From positions 23,431 through 87,430 of the forward strand of contig NZ_DASZGI010000147.1 in assembly GCF_035938995.1 (NCBI RefSeq): DNA of 64,000 nt. Reading direction: 5' to 3'. Below are positions 26,451 to 35,671 of the stretch, piece after piece (position 1 is the stretch's first letter; the number at the start of each line of letters is the position of its first letter). Below the pieces are notes generated by a model that was given only the letters and a program-made list of their open reading frames with translations, ran no database searches and was not told the DNA's origin. The position numbers and the translations under genes are program-made. Origin of the DNA: DASZGI01 sp035938995. GTDB taxonomy: Bacteria; Actinomycetota; Actinomycetes; Streptomycetales; Catenulisporaceae.

Positions 26451-26472
26451 GTCGGCCTCGAGCCGATGCCGG

Positions 26473-28782
26473 TCATTCGGCCCAGAACTCGATCAGCATC
26501 GCCTGCTGAGGATTGAGCGTGGGCATGGGCAGGCCGCTGCCGACCAGGATGGCGCCGGGGACGGCGATCCAGCCGACGAGGGCTTGGGTGACCCACGTCG
26601 GCGGAGCGTGGTGATGCCAGCTCGGGGCGCCGATTTCGGTGCGGATGCGCAGCCGGTAGTCCTTCTCCGGCGACAGGCCGGGGATGGGTACGCGGCCTGA
26701 CTCGCCCTCCGGCGAGGTGCCGATTCGCGCCCAGCAGAACAGCGCGTGCTTTTTGTCGTCGGCGACGACGCCGTGCAGGAACGTGGGATCGGTCTCCTGG
26801 CCCTGATACCCGGGCGCGGCGAGGTCGGCGCGCACGACCGTTCCGGTGTGCAGCAGGGGCCGTAGTTCGCGGTAGAGCTCCGCCCACTTCGCAAGGCGGT
26901 CCAGCTCGTCGTCAGTGCACTTGGTCAGGTCCTGCTCGATGCCCGCGTGGCCGAACAACGCGGTGGCCAGGCGGAACGACTGGTCGGTGATCCGGTGCGT
27001 GGTGTGCGCACGCGGCCCGCCGACGTGGGCGCCGACCAGTCCGGGCGGCAGGAGCTGGCCGGTCCAGCGCTGGATCGACTGGCGCTCCACGGGGTCGTTG
27101 CAGTCGGAGGCCCAGGCGCGGTCCGTGTGTTCCAGCACGCCGAGGTCGATCCGTCCGCCGCCGCCCGCGCAGCTTTCGATCTCGAGCTTCGGGTGGCGCT
27201 GCTTGAGCGCGCCGAGCAGACGGTAGAACGCGAGGGTCTGCGCGTGGACGCCGGGACGGTCGCCTCCGACGCTCGCGCCTTCCCCGGCATCCGGGCCGCG
27301 GAGCACGGCCTCGGGCAGGTCGCGGTTGTGGTCCCATTTCAGGAAGTCGACGCCGTACCGGTCGACCAGCGAGTCGATGCTCTCCAACAGGTGCTTCCAC
27401 GCGCCGGGGTCGGCCAGGTTGAGCCCGTACTGGTGGCGTGAGCTCGGGCCGAGGCCCGCCGACGGGCCGAGGATCCACTCGGGATGCTCGGCGGCCAGCC
27501 GGGAGTTCAAGCTGATCATCTCCGGCTCGACCCAGAGGCCGAACTGGAGGCCGAGGCCGTGCACGTGATCGGCCAGCGGGCCGAGGCCCTGCGGCCAGAT
27601 CTTGTCGTCGACGGTCCAGTCGCCGAGGGCTGACGTGTCGTCGCGGCGGCCGGTGAACCAGCCGTCGTCGAGGACCAGGCGCTCGACGCCGATGCGCGCG
27701 GCGCGGTCGGCCAGGGCCTTGAGCCGGTCCAGGTCGTGGTCGAAGTAGACGGCTTCCCAGGTGTTGAGCAGCAGCGGACGAGGCGTGCTCGGGTGGCTCT
27801 CGCGACCGCGCAGCATCCGGTGGAAGCGTTCGGATATGCCGTCAAGGCCCTCATCCGACCAGGCGAAGTAGCAGGTCGGCGTCTGGTAACTCTCGCCGGG
27901 CGCGAGGCTGATCTCGCCGGGCTTGAGCAGTTCGCCGCCGCCGAGCGCCGCGGCGTGCTCGCCCGCGCCCTCGGGCAGCTGGTCGACGATGTATCGCTGG
28001 TTGCCGCTCCAGCCGACGTGCACAGCCCACACCTCGCCGGCGCGGAAGCCGAAGCCGGGCGTGCCGGCTGCGAGCAGAAAGGGCGAGTCGAAGCCCGGCT
28101 TGCCGCGCCGGGACTGGCGCAGGTGGCCGCCGAAGCTGAGCGGGCGGCGCTGGGGTGCGCGTTCGCGGCACCACTTGCCGGTGAAGTCGAGCACTTCGGC
28201 GGCGCGCCGGGGAAGCGGAAGGAGGGTGGTGACCTCGGCGAGCTGGTAGTCAGCGGCGAAGCCGTCGGTGTGCCGGGTCAGCGTGGAGCCGACCTTGAGG
28301 ACGCCCGCCGCGTCGAGCACGTAGCTCAGGGTGATGTCGAGTCCTGACACGTCGTCGGTCAGTGTGACGACGAGTTCCGCGTCGCTCGGCAGCTCGGCGT
28401 CGGTGAGGCGGGGGCGCGGGGTGGTGCCGGTCCCGTTGGTATGGCCCTGATGCGCCGGAGTGCCCAGCCAGCCGTCCGCCTCGGTCGGCCAGACGGTGAA
28501 CCGGCGGGGTGTATCGATGTTGCCGTTGAGCACGGCGGAGTCCGCGGTCAGCCGCAGTGCCGCCAGGCCGGCGTCCGTGAGCGGGCCGAGGTCCCGCCCC
28601 CAGTGCAGGATTCTAGGCACCGGCTCCGCGAGCTCGACGATCAGGGCGACGCCGGACGAGCGGAGCTGCACGGTGTTTGACTGCCCGGTGTTGGACTGCA
28701 CTGTGTTTGACTGCACAGCGTTCCCGTGCGGGCCGCCCGGCGCGGGCTGGTCTGGGTGCTGAGTCGGACTCGCGGAGAGCAT
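26473..28782 (-). CDS. GH36 alpha-galactosidase
   Basis: 769 aa from the ATG at 28782, which follows GGGAAGG; a GTG at 28860 is a weaker alternative. Family motifs include RLVLDDGWFTGRRDD, GLWVEPEMISLNS, GVDFLKWDHNRDLPE (nucleophile Asp), IESCAGGGGRIDLGVL and WASDCNDPVERQSIQRW (acid/base Asp). GH36 enzymes remove terminal alpha-galactose from oligosaccharides. No signal peptide is seen, so it acts inside the cell on imported sugars. It is the last gene of the sugar operon. The N-terminus carries an unusual QSNT(V/G) repeat absent from the conserved family core. Confidence 0.93.
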   Translation of the reverse strand: MLSASPTQHPDQPAPGGPHGNAVQSNTVQSNTGQSNTVQLRSSGVALIVELAEPVPRILHWGRDLGPLTDAGLAALRLTADSAVLNGNIDTPRRFTVWPTEADGWLGTPAHQGHTNGTGTTPRPRLTDAELPSDAELVVTLTDDVSGLDITLSYVLDAAGVLKVGSTLTRHTDGFAADYQLAEVTTLLPLPRRAAEVLDFTGKWCRERAPQRRPLSFGGHLRQSRRGKPGFDSPFLLAAGTPGFGFRAGEVWAVHVGWSGNQRYIVDQLPEGAGEHAAALGGGELLKPGEISLAPGESYQTPTCYFAWSDEGLDGISERFHRMLRGRESHPSTPRPLLLNTWEAVYFDHDLDRLKALADRAARIGVERLVLDDGWFTGRRDDTSALGDWTVDDKIWPQGLGPLADHVHGLGLQFGLWVEPEMISLNSRLAAEHPEWILGPSAGLGPSSRHQYGLNLADPGAWKHLLESIDSLVDRYGVDFLKWDHNRDLPEAVLRGPDAGEGASVGGDRPGVHAQTLAFYRLLGALKQRHPKLEIESCAGGGGRIDLGVLEHTDRAWASDCNDPVERQSIQRWTGQLLPPGLVGAHVGGPRAHTTHRITDQSFRLATALFGHAGIEQDLTKCTDDELDRLAKWAELYRELRPLLHTGTVVRADLAAPGYQGQETDPTFLHGVVADDKKHALFCWARIGTSPEGESGRVPIPGLSPEKDYRLRIRTEIGAPSWHHHAPPTWVTQALVGWIAVPGAILVGSGLPMPTLNPQQAMLIEFWAE
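28673..28717 (-). repeat. Three 15-base tandem repeats in the GH36 N-terminus
   Basis: Three copies of GTGTTKGACTGCMCN-type units lie end to end in frame and encode VQSNT, GQSNT and VQSNT on the minus strand. The gain or loss of a unit would keep the reading frame. Confidence 0.75.
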
Positions 28783-28863
28783 GCGGGACCACCTTCCCGT
28801 TGTTCGTTTCCTGTGTCGGCGGCCGGCGGCGGACCGGGGGCGCGGTCCGCCGCCGGTCACCGG

Positions 28864-30234
28864 TCAGTCCCCGGCGAGGATCGACTTGCTCTTCGTCTGC
28901 ATCTCGGCGAACACGTCGTCGCCGCGCGAGCCGTCGAAGTAGGCGTCCAGCAGCGGCTGCTCGGCCTGCTGCATCGCCGCGCCGGCGCCGTAGACGACGG
29001 CCGGGTACAGCGAGCCGTCCTTCTGGTACTGGGTGAACACCGACCAGTCCACGCCCTGCGCCTTCATCGCCTGGGCGCTGGCTTCCATCGCGGACGGGAT
29101 CGACGGGAAGAACGTGCCGCTCGCGCCGGCCAGGGTCTGGCATGGGGCTGAGCCCATGTACGAGACCCACTTCCAGGTCAGGTCGGGGTTCTTCGTTCCA
29201 GCCCAGATGTTGTCGCCGTTGGAGTTGCTCAGCACCTTGCGGGTCTTGCCGTCGGGGCCGAGTACGGTCGGGGCGATGCCCACGTGCACGCCCGGCAGCT
29301 TCGTGAAGGTCGCCGCCTCCCAGGACCCTGCGGTCTCCAGCGCAACCTTGCCCGAGCCGAGCTGGGTCACGTCGCTGACCGAGTTCTGGCCGTTGGCGCC
29401 GGTGAACTGCCCGAAGCCGGGCATGAAGCCGCGCGCCGCCAGGGACTTGATGTAGTCCATGGTCTTGACCAGCCGCGGGTCGTTGTAGTTGAACACGGTC
29501 GGCCAGCTGGCCTTGTCGCCCATCTGCCAGCCGAGGGTGGAGACGAACGAGCTCCAGGTGGTCTGGCCGATGAAGTCGTCGGAGTTGAGCACGCCGACGC
29601 CGTAGGTGGCGATGTGGTTCTTGTCGAAGCCGGGCTGGTCGCCGCGCTTGCCGTTCTTGTCGATGGTCAGGTGCGCGACCATCTTGTCGAAGGTGCCGCC
29701 GTCGTCCGGGTTCCAGGTCAGGTTGTCCACGTCCTGCTGGGTGTAGCCGGCCTGGGTCAGCATGTCCTGGTTGTAGTAGACGGCGGTGGCCGCCCAGTCC
29801 AGCGGCAGTCCGTACTGCTTGCCGTCGGTGTACTTCCAGGCGTTCACGCCGACAGAGAACTGCGACAGGTTGTAGCCGGTCTTCTTGATCAGGTCGTCCA
29901 GCGGCAGCAGTTGGTTCTGGCTGGCGTACGCCTGGAAGTACTGCACGCTGTTCTGGAACGCGTCGGGCGCGTCGCCGGCCACGAAGCCCGCGGTCAGCTT
30001 GGTGAAGTAGTCCGACACGTCGTACTGCGAGATCTGCACCGTGTCGCCCGGGTTCGCCTTCTCGAAGGCCGTGGCGCACTTCTGGTAGGCGGCGGCCTGC
30101 TTGTCGTCCCAGGTCCACCACTTGACCGTGCCGGTGCTCGCGGACGAGCTGCCGGAGCTGCTACTGCCGCAGCCGGTGACGACCGAGGCCGCCGCGGCCG
30201 CGGTCGCTATGACAGCGACGACGCGGTTTCTCAT
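28864..30234 (-). CDS. Sugar ABC transporter substrate-binding lipoprotein
   Basis: 456 aa. A lipoprotein signal peptide has the lipobox VVTGC (Cys22), then a Gly/Ser-rich spacer. The body fits extracellular solute-binding family 1: VKWWTWDDKQAAAYQKCATA, DYFTKLTAGFVAGDAPDAFQ, YGLPLDWAATAVYYNQDML and GSWEAATF. It would be anchored outside the membrane and deliver an oligosaccharide to the two permeases of the same operon. The ATG overlaps the esterase stop by four bases. The order, with the binding protein after the permeases, is less common. Confidence 0.93.
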   Translation of the reverse strand: MRNRVVAVIATAAAAASVVTGCGSSSSGSSSASTGTVKWWTWDDKQAAAYQKCATAFEKANPGDTVQISQYDVSDYFTKLTAGFVAGDAPDAFQNSVQYFQAYASQNQLLPLDDLIKKTGYNLSQFSVGVNAWKYTDGKQYGLPLDWAATAVYYNQDMLTQAGYTQQDVDNLTWNPDDGGTFDKMVAHLTIDKNGKRGDQPGFDKNHIATYGVGVLNSDDFIGQTTWSSFVSTLGWQMGDKASWPTVFNYNDPRLVKTMDYIKSLAARGFMPGFGQFTGANGQNSVSDVTQLGSGKVALETAGSWEAATFTKLPGVHVGIAPTVLGPDGKTRKVLSNSNGDNIWAGTKNPDLTWKWVSYMGSAPCQTLAGASGTFFPSIPSAMEASAQAMKAQGVDWSVFTQYQKDGSLYPAVVYGAGAAMQQAEQPLLDAYFDGSRGDDVFAEMQTKSKSILAGD

Positions 30235-31202
30235 GATTCCTCCAGCAACAGGGAGCGGAATGCGTTGACGACCAGCTGCAGATCCTCAGAACCGCCGGCG
30301 TCGTGGCCGTTGTGCTCCCAGGCGCTGATCTGTCGAGGGCCGGCGTAGGCGTGGAACGCCCCGAAGGCCGTCGAGGGCGGGCAGACCTCGTCCGTCAGCC
30401 CGGTGGAGAACCAGGCCGGCGCCGCGGCGCGGCGCGCGAACCCGATTCCGTCGAAGTAGCCGAGCGTGTGGAACACGTGGTCGGCGAGCGTGCGGTGAGC
30501 CTTGAGGAAGCCGGCGACCTCCTGATACGGCCCGCCGCTCGCGGTGTGCACGGCGTGTCTGATGTCGCACATCAGCGGCGCCTGCGCGTACAGGGCGGCC
30601 AGATCTGGTACGAGCCCTGCGACGGCGAGCGCGATGCCGCCGCCCTGGCTCGGTCCGATGGCTGCGATCCGGGCCGGGTCGACGAAGTCCAGCCCGCGCA
30701 GGGTGTGCACGGCGCGGACCGCGTCCACATAGACCCGGCGGTAGAAGTAGGACTCGCGGCTCTCGATGCCCTTGGTCATGAAGCCCGGGAAGGACGGTCC
30801 GGTGGTGCCGACCGGGTCGCCGGTATCGCCGCCTGCGTAGTCGCCGCCCTGGCCGCGCACGTCCATCAGCAGTTGCGCGTATCCGGCGGCGGCCCACAGC
30901 AGGTCGTCGAGCGCGTGGCCGCGCCCGCTGGCGTAGCCGTGGAACTGGACGATCCCAGGCAGCGGTCCGCTCGCTCCGCGCGGGCGGCGCAGCCAGGCCC
31001 GGATCGGGTGGCCGCCGAAGCCGGCGAAGGTGACGTCGAAGACCTCGATGATGTGCAGGCCGGTCTCGACCGGCGTCACGTGCACGTCCAGCGGGATCTG
31101 GTCGGCCGCGTCGAGGGTGGCTCGCCAGAACTGGTCGAAGTCGTCGGGTTCCTTGTAGTCGCTGCGGTATTCGTGCAGCGCTCCCTCGTCCCGGTACGCC
31201 AT
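30231..31202 (-). CDS. Acetyl xylan esterase / cephalosporin-C deacetylase family
   Basis: 323 aa from the ATG at 31202, which overlaps the preceding stop by one base. Motifs of the AXE1 family: PLPGIVQFHGYASG, QLLMDVRGQGGDYAGGDTG, the nucleophile elbow IGPSQGGGIALAVAG, TGLTDEVCPPST (Asp) and EHNGHDAGG (His). It has no signal peptide and so deacetylates imported oligosaccharides in the cytoplasm. Its place between the fucosidase and the binding protein fits processing of an acetylated hemicellulose or similar side-chain-rich glycan. Confidence 0.93.
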   Translation of the reverse strand: MAYRDEGALHEYRSDYKEPDDFDQFWRATLDAADQIPLDVHVTPVETGLHIIEVFDVTFAGFGGHPIRAWLRRPRGASGPLPGIVQFHGYASGRGHALDDLLWAAAGYAQLLMDVRGQGGDYAGGDTGDPVGTTGPSFPGFMTKGIESRESYFYRRVYVDAVRAVHTLRGLDFVDPARIAAIGPSQGGGIALAVAGLVPDLAALYAQAPLMCDIRHAVHTASGGPYQEVAGFLKAHRTLADHVFHTLGYFDGIGFARRAAAPAWFSTGLTDEVCPPSTAFGAFHAYAGPRQISAWEHNGHDAGGSEDLQLVVNAFRSLLLEES

Positions 31203-33622
31203 CACAGCTCCCTGAGATCCGGGCCGAGGCGGACGGGCGCGCCGACGGGTACGGTCAGGTCGCGGCGCAGGTCGCCGTAGCGGATCGAGACCGGCTGGTC
31301 GGACGGACCGGCGAGCCTGCGGACGGTGAGCGCGGTCAGCGCGCCGCGGCTCCAGTTCAGGTCCACGGCCAGGCCACCGCGGCAGCGCACGCCACGGCAC
31401 GAGCCGTCCGGCCACTGCTCGGGCACGGCCGGCAGTGCCCTGATGGCGCCGCCGTGGCTCTGCACGACTATTTCGAGCACCGCCGCCATCAGGCCGTAGT
31501 TGCCGTCGATCTGGAACGGCGGGTGGGTGCTGAACAGGTTCGGCAGCAGGCCACCCCACCGCTCCGCGCCGCTCGGGTCGGCGTGTCGGGCCGGATCCCC
31601 GTCGAACGGCCGGACGGCTTCGAGCAGCAGACCACGCGCGGTCGCGGCGTCACGAAGCCGGGCGCGCAGCGCGATCTTCCACGACCAGGACCAGCCCATC
31701 GCGCCCGGCCCACGGGCGTCGAGCAGCCCGGCGGCGGCCTCGGCGAGGTCCGGGGTGGTGTCCGGGTCGATCTGGCCCAGCGGGAAGACCGCGATCATCG
31801 GCGACATGTGCCGGTGGTGCGGGTCGTCCTCGGTATGGTCCTCACTCCATTCGCGCAGTCGGCCGTCCGCGGTCAGCGCGGTCGGGCGCAGGCGGGGCAG
31901 CGCGGCGCGGATCTCGGCGCACACAGGATCCTCATCGGCAGAACCGAGGAGGTGAGCGGTCGTGAGGGTGCGCACGAGCAGGGCCCTGATGAGCGCGACG
32001 TCCATCGCCGTCGAGACGGACAGCGACTCGCGGGTACCGCCCCGGGAGACGAACAGGTTCTCCGGCGAGGTGGACGGAATCGTGTCGAGCATCCCGTCCG
32101 GGGCGGGCACCAGCCAGTCGAGGCAGAACTCTGCGCAGCCGCGTAGGAGCGGCCAGGCGCGCTCGCGTAAGAAGTCTGTGTCGCCGGTGAAGTCGGCGTG
32201 GTCCCACAAGTGCTGGGCGAGCCAGACCCCGCCCATCATCCAGATCGCCCAGGACGGGTTGCCGTGGCCCATGCCGACCGGCAGCGCCCAGCCCCACGGG
32301 TCGGAGTTGTGGTGCGCCAGCCAGCCGCGCGCGCCGTAGAGCTGCGCCGCGACCTCGCCGCCGGTGTCGGCCAGCTTCTCGATCAGCCGGAACAGCGGCT
32401 CGTGGCACTCGGACAGCCCGGCCGCCTCGGCGCCCCAGTAGTTCATCTGGGTGTTGATGTTGATGGTGTAGTTGCTTGACCAAGCCGGGCGCAGCTCCTG
32501 GTTCCACAGGCCCTGTAGGTTCGCGGGCGGACCGCCGCCGGGCCGCGAGGCGGCGGCCAGCAGGTAGCGGCCGAGCTGGACCATGACGGTCGCGGTGAGC
32601 TGTTCGTCCTTGCCGGACAGCACCTCGTCGGCGACGTCGAACGTGCCGGCTCGGCGGGTGCCGATCGTCAGCCGCGTACCGGAGAGCAGGGTTCGAAGAT
32701 CGGCCTCGTGCTCGGCGAGCAACCGCTCGGTGCCGAGAGCGAGCGCGGCGCGGGCCCATGCGGTCGCGCGGCGCTGGTGCTTGGCGCGGTCGGCCGGGTC
32801 GGCGCCATCCCAGACATCTTCCGCGGCGGTCGAGGAGGCGAGGGTGATCAGCACGCGCGAGGCGCCGTTGATGGTAAGTGCGCCTTCTGACGCGCTCATC
32901 CGGCCGTCGGTGTCTACGGCCAGCGCGACCGCGGCGTACGGGTCGTATCCGCTCGCAGATACGAATCCTTCCGGCGCGTATCGGAGCGGTTCCGGCACGT
33001 CGGGCTCGTGCAGCGGGGCGCCGTCGACCGGCAGTTCGATGCCGAGGCTGAGCCCGCGTTCCGACGCCGCGTGCTCGACGACACGGAGCGGAGAGCCGAG
33101 GGCGAGTGTCAAGTCAACCGTGCCGGTCTCGACAGTGAGCGCGATGCACAGCGCATCGGCAGGGCTGCTGGACCACGTCAGCCTGCGGATCGTGCGGTCA
33201 TCGAGCTCGATCAGCTCGCTGACGATGCCGTTGTCCAGGTTCAACGTCCGGCCCCGATAAGCCAGAGCGCTGCCGTCGAGCGTCATCCAGAGATCGACGA
33301 AAGGCAGGAACTCCTGGCTGTACGGGCCTTCGAAGGACATCAGCAGCTCGCGGGCGCGCTCGTAGTCCTCGGCGCGGATCGCCTCGCGGACCTCCGCGAG
33401 CCGCTGCGGACCGGCGCCGTCGGCCAGCACGTTCGACAGCGCCTCGCGCGGACCGTCGGGCGTGCCGGACCACACCGTGGCGTCGTTGACCTGCCAGCGG
33501 GCGCGCGCCGCACCGCCGAAGACCATCGCGCCGAGCCGACCGTTGCCCACCGGCGCGGCCTCACTCCAGTCCGTAGCCGGCTGCGGCCAGGACAGCAGCA
33601 GGTCGTCAGGGTTCTGAATCAC
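31202..33622 (-). CDS. GH95 alpha-L-fucosidase
   Basis: 806 aa from the GTG at 33622, which shares its G with the permease stop. Family features: LLLSWPQPATDWSEAAPVGN, GRLGAMVFGG, WQVNDATVWSGTPDG, NLQGLWNQELRPAWSSNYTI and NINTQMNYWGAEAAGLSECH. The family inverts alpha-1,2-fucose (some members act on galactose). No signal peptide is present, so it works on imported oligosaccharide. Coupling to the permease and esterase suggests a fucosylated, acetylated substrate such as xyloglucan or pectin fragments, an inference from gene content. Confidence 0.92.
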   Translation of the reverse strand: MIQNPDDLLLSWPQPATDWSEAAPVGNGRLGAMVFGGAARARWQVNDATVWSGTPDGPREALSNVLADGAGPQRLAEVREAIRAEDYERARELLMSFEGPYSQEFLPFVDLWMTLDGSALAYRGRTLNLDNGIVSELIELDDRTIRRLTWSSSPADALCIALTVETGTVDLTLALGSPLRVVEHAASERGLSLGIELPVDGAPLHEPDVPEPLRYAPEGFVSASGYDPYAAVALAVDTDGRMSASEGALTINGASRVLITLASSTAAEDVWDGADPADRAKHQRRATAWARAALALGTERLLAEHEADLRTLLSGTRLTIGTRRAGTFDVADEVLSGKDEQLTATVMVQLGRYLLAAASRPGGGPPANLQGLWNQELRPAWSSNYTININTQMNYWGAEAAGLSECHEPLFRLIEKLADTGGEVAAQLYGARGWLAHHNSDPWGWALPVGMGHGNPSWAIWMMGGVWLAQHLWDHADFTGDTDFLRERAWPLLRGCAEFCLDWLVPAPDGMLDTIPSTSPENLFVSRGGTRESLSVSTAMDVALIRALLVRTLTTAHLLGSADEDPVCAEIRAALPRLRPTALTADGRLREWSEDHTEDDPHHRHMSPMIAVFPLGQIDPDTTPDLAEAAAGLLDARGPGAMGWSWSWKIALRARLRDAATARGLLLEAVRPFDGDPARHADPSGAERWGGLLPNLFSTHPPFQIDGNYGLMAAVLEIVVQSHGGAIRALPAVPEQWPDGSCRGVRCRGGLAVDLNWSRGALTALTVRRLAGPSDQPVSIRYGDLRRDLTVPVGAPVRLGPDLREL

Positions 33623-34560
33623 TATTTCAACCCCGCGAAGCCGATGGAGTCGACGATCTTCCGGCCGAAGGCGACGAACAGCAGCAGCATCGGCAGCGCG
33701 GCGACCAGCGTGGCCGCCATCAGGCCGGCCCAGTCCGGGGCTTCCTGCGGCGAGGACTGCTTGAACACCGCGAGGGCGAGCGTCAGCGGCCTGACGCTCT
33801 CGTCGTTGGTGACCAGCAGCGGCCAGAAGTAGTCGTTCCAGGTGTTGATGAAGGTCAGCAGCGCCAGCGTGGTGATCGGCACAGCCGTCATCGGCAGCGT
33901 GACCTGGAAGAAGACCCGCAGCTTCCCGGCGCCGTCGATGACCGCGGCCTCCTCGATCTCCGAGCTGAGGCCGAGCATGAACTGGCGCAGGAAGAAGATG
34001 TCGAAGGCGGAGAACAGCGCGCCGGGCAGGATCATCCCGCCGAAGGAGTTGGTCAGGCCGAGGTCCTTGATGAGCACGAAGTTGGGCAGCAGGGTGAGGA
34101 TGCCCGGCACCATCAGGGCGGTCAGGAAGATCGAGAACACCGGGTTGCGCCCGCGCCATTGCAGCCGGGAGAACGCGTACGCCGCCATCGCCGAGCACAG
34201 CACGATGCAGGAGGTGAGGATGGAGGCGTAGATGACCGAGTTGCGCAGGTAGAGCAGGATGTTCAGCGACGCGCCGGAGCCGCCCTGCGCCACTGCCTCT
34301 GCCGGACTGGACAGCCCCAGCGCCCGCTTGAACGCGCCGAGGGTGAAGCCGACCGGCAGCGGCGAGGACGGGTGGGTGGCCAGCGCATAGTTGTTGGACA
34401 GCGCGGTACGCAGGATCCAGTAGAACGGGAAGACCGTGACGAACAGCACCCCGAGGATGTAGATCCAGGCCACGACCCGGCCGACGGACCACCGGCGGCG
34501 GGCGGCGTGCGGCTGTGATTGCGGACGGCCGAGCCGTCCGGGGGCGAGCGCGATCGACAT
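33622..34560 (-). CDS. Carbohydrate ABC transporter permease (MalG type)
   Basis: 312 aa from the ATG at 34560 (GGGAGGGG upstream). There are six predicted membrane helices, starting WIYILGVLFVTVFPFYWILR. The cytoplasmic EAA-type loop reads EEAAVIDGAGKLRVFFQVTL, and the C-terminus GRKIVDSIGFAGLK is typical of MalG-like permeases. It forms the membrane channel with the preceding permease. An insertion around PAEAVAQGGSGASLN lengthens the first periplasmic loop. Confidence 0.94.
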   Translation of the reverse strand: MSIALAPGRLGRPQSQPHAARRRWSVGRVVAWIYILGVLFVTVFPFYWILRTALSNNYALATHPSSPLPVGFTLGAFKRALGLSSPAEAVAQGGSGASLNILLYLRNSVIYASILTSCIVLCSAMAAYAFSRLQWRGRNPVFSIFLTALMVPGILTLLPNFVLIKDLGLTNSFGGMILPGALFSAFDIFFLRQFMLGLSSEIEEAAVIDGAGKLRVFFQVTLPMTAVPITTLALLTFINTWNDYFWPLLVTNDESVRPLTLALAVFKQSSPQEAPDWAGLMAATLVAALPMLLLFVAFGRKIVDSIGFAGLK

Positions 34561-34574
34561 GTCAGACCCCTCCC

Positions 34575-35591
34575 TTAGTTCGTGTCGGCTTCGTTGGCGC
34601 GGGCGAGCCGCATCTGCAGGAAGGTGATCGCGATGAGCATGGCGAACAGGGCCAGCGACATCGCCGAGGCGTATCCGAAGTCGAACTGGGTGAAGGCCTT
34701 GTCGTAGATGTACATCTGCAGCACGTTCGAGGCGTTGGCCGGGCCGCCCTGCGTGGTGACCTGGACGATGTCGAAGACCTGGAACGAGCCGATCACGGTC
34801 AGGATCACCACCATGACCAGTACCGGCCGAAGCAGCGGAACGGTGATCCGGCGGAAGATCTGGATCTCCCCGGCGCCGTCCAACCGGGCCGCCTCGTAGA
34901 CGTCGCCCGGGATCATCTGCAGCCCCGCGAACAGCAGGATCGCGTTGTACCCCATGGACTTCCATACACTGATCAGGGCGACCGAGGGGATGGCCCAGGT
35001 CGGCGAGCCGAGGAACATCACGGTGTGCCCGGTCAGCTTCTCCAGCACGTTGTTGACGATGCCGAGCTGCGTGTCGAGCATCCACGACCACACCAGCGCC
35101 GCGACCACGCCGGAGATCAGGAACGGCAGGATGATCATGCCCCTGATCACGGCCGACCGGGTCAGCCGGTGCAACACCACGGCCGTGACCAGCGAAAGCA
35201 GGATGCCGATAACGACCGCCAGGCCGACGAAGTAGACCGTGACCCGCAGCGAGCTCCAGAAGACGTCGTCGTGCAGGAGCTTGCGGAAGTTGTCGAGACC
35301 GGTCCACTTCGCCGGGCTGAGCACATGGAACGAGCTGAAGCTCAGATACACCCCGCGGATCACCGGGTACGCCGCGAACAGCACGAACCCGACGAGCGCG
35401 GGAGCGATCAGCAGCCAGGCCAGCCGCCAGTCCTGCCGGTGGATCGGCGCGGGATGCGACTTCGGCTTCTTACTCTGTTTCCCGCCGCGCCCGCGGGCGC
35501 CGTACTGCGCGTCGTTCTGGGCGCTGTGCGGCGCGGCGCGGGACGGCCGCTGCGCCGGTTCTGCCGATGCGGCGCGATACGTTGTCGCCAC
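34575..35591 (-). CDS. Carbohydrate ABC transporter permease (MalF type)
   Basis: 338 aa from the GTG at 35591, preceded by AAAGGAGAG. A hydrophilic N-terminus of about 55 residues precedes six membrane helices (LAWLLIAPALVGFVLFAAYP and onward). The EAA loop reads YEAARLDGAGEIQIFRRITV. It is the first permease of the transporter. The operon encodes no nucleotide-binding protein, so a shared MsiK-type ATPase elsewhere probably drives it. Confidence 0.94.
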   Translation of the reverse strand: MATTYRAASAEPAQRPSRAAPHSAQNDAQYGARGRGGKQSKKPKSHPAPIHRQDWRLAWLLIAPALVGFVLFAAYPVIRGVYLSFSSFHVLSPAKWTGLDNFRKLLHDDVFWSSLRVTVYFVGLAVVIGILLSLVTAVVLHRLTRSAVIRGMIILPFLISGVVAALVWSWMLDTQLGIVNNVLEKLTGHTVMFLGSPTWAIPSVALISVWKSMGYNAILLFAGLQMIPGDVYEAARLDGAGEIQIFRRITVPLLRPVLVMVVILTVIGSFQVFDIVQVTTQGGPANASNVLQMYIYDKAFTQFDFGYASAMSLALFAMLIAITFLQMRLARANEADTN

Positions 35592-35613
35592 GGCACTCTC
35601 CTTTGAGTAACGT

Positions 35614-35634
35614 CCCGCGCCTTTTCAGCGCGGG
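35614..35634 (-). terminator. Intercistronic hairpin between GH27 and permease genes
   Basis: CCCGCGC (35614-35620) pairs with GCGCGGG (35628-35634) around a 7-base loop. It may lower read-through or protect the mRNA end between GH27 and the permeases. Confidence 0.45.
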
Positions 35635-35671
35635 GGTCGCAGAGCGGCCCCCGGCGCATCTCAAGGGCGAT

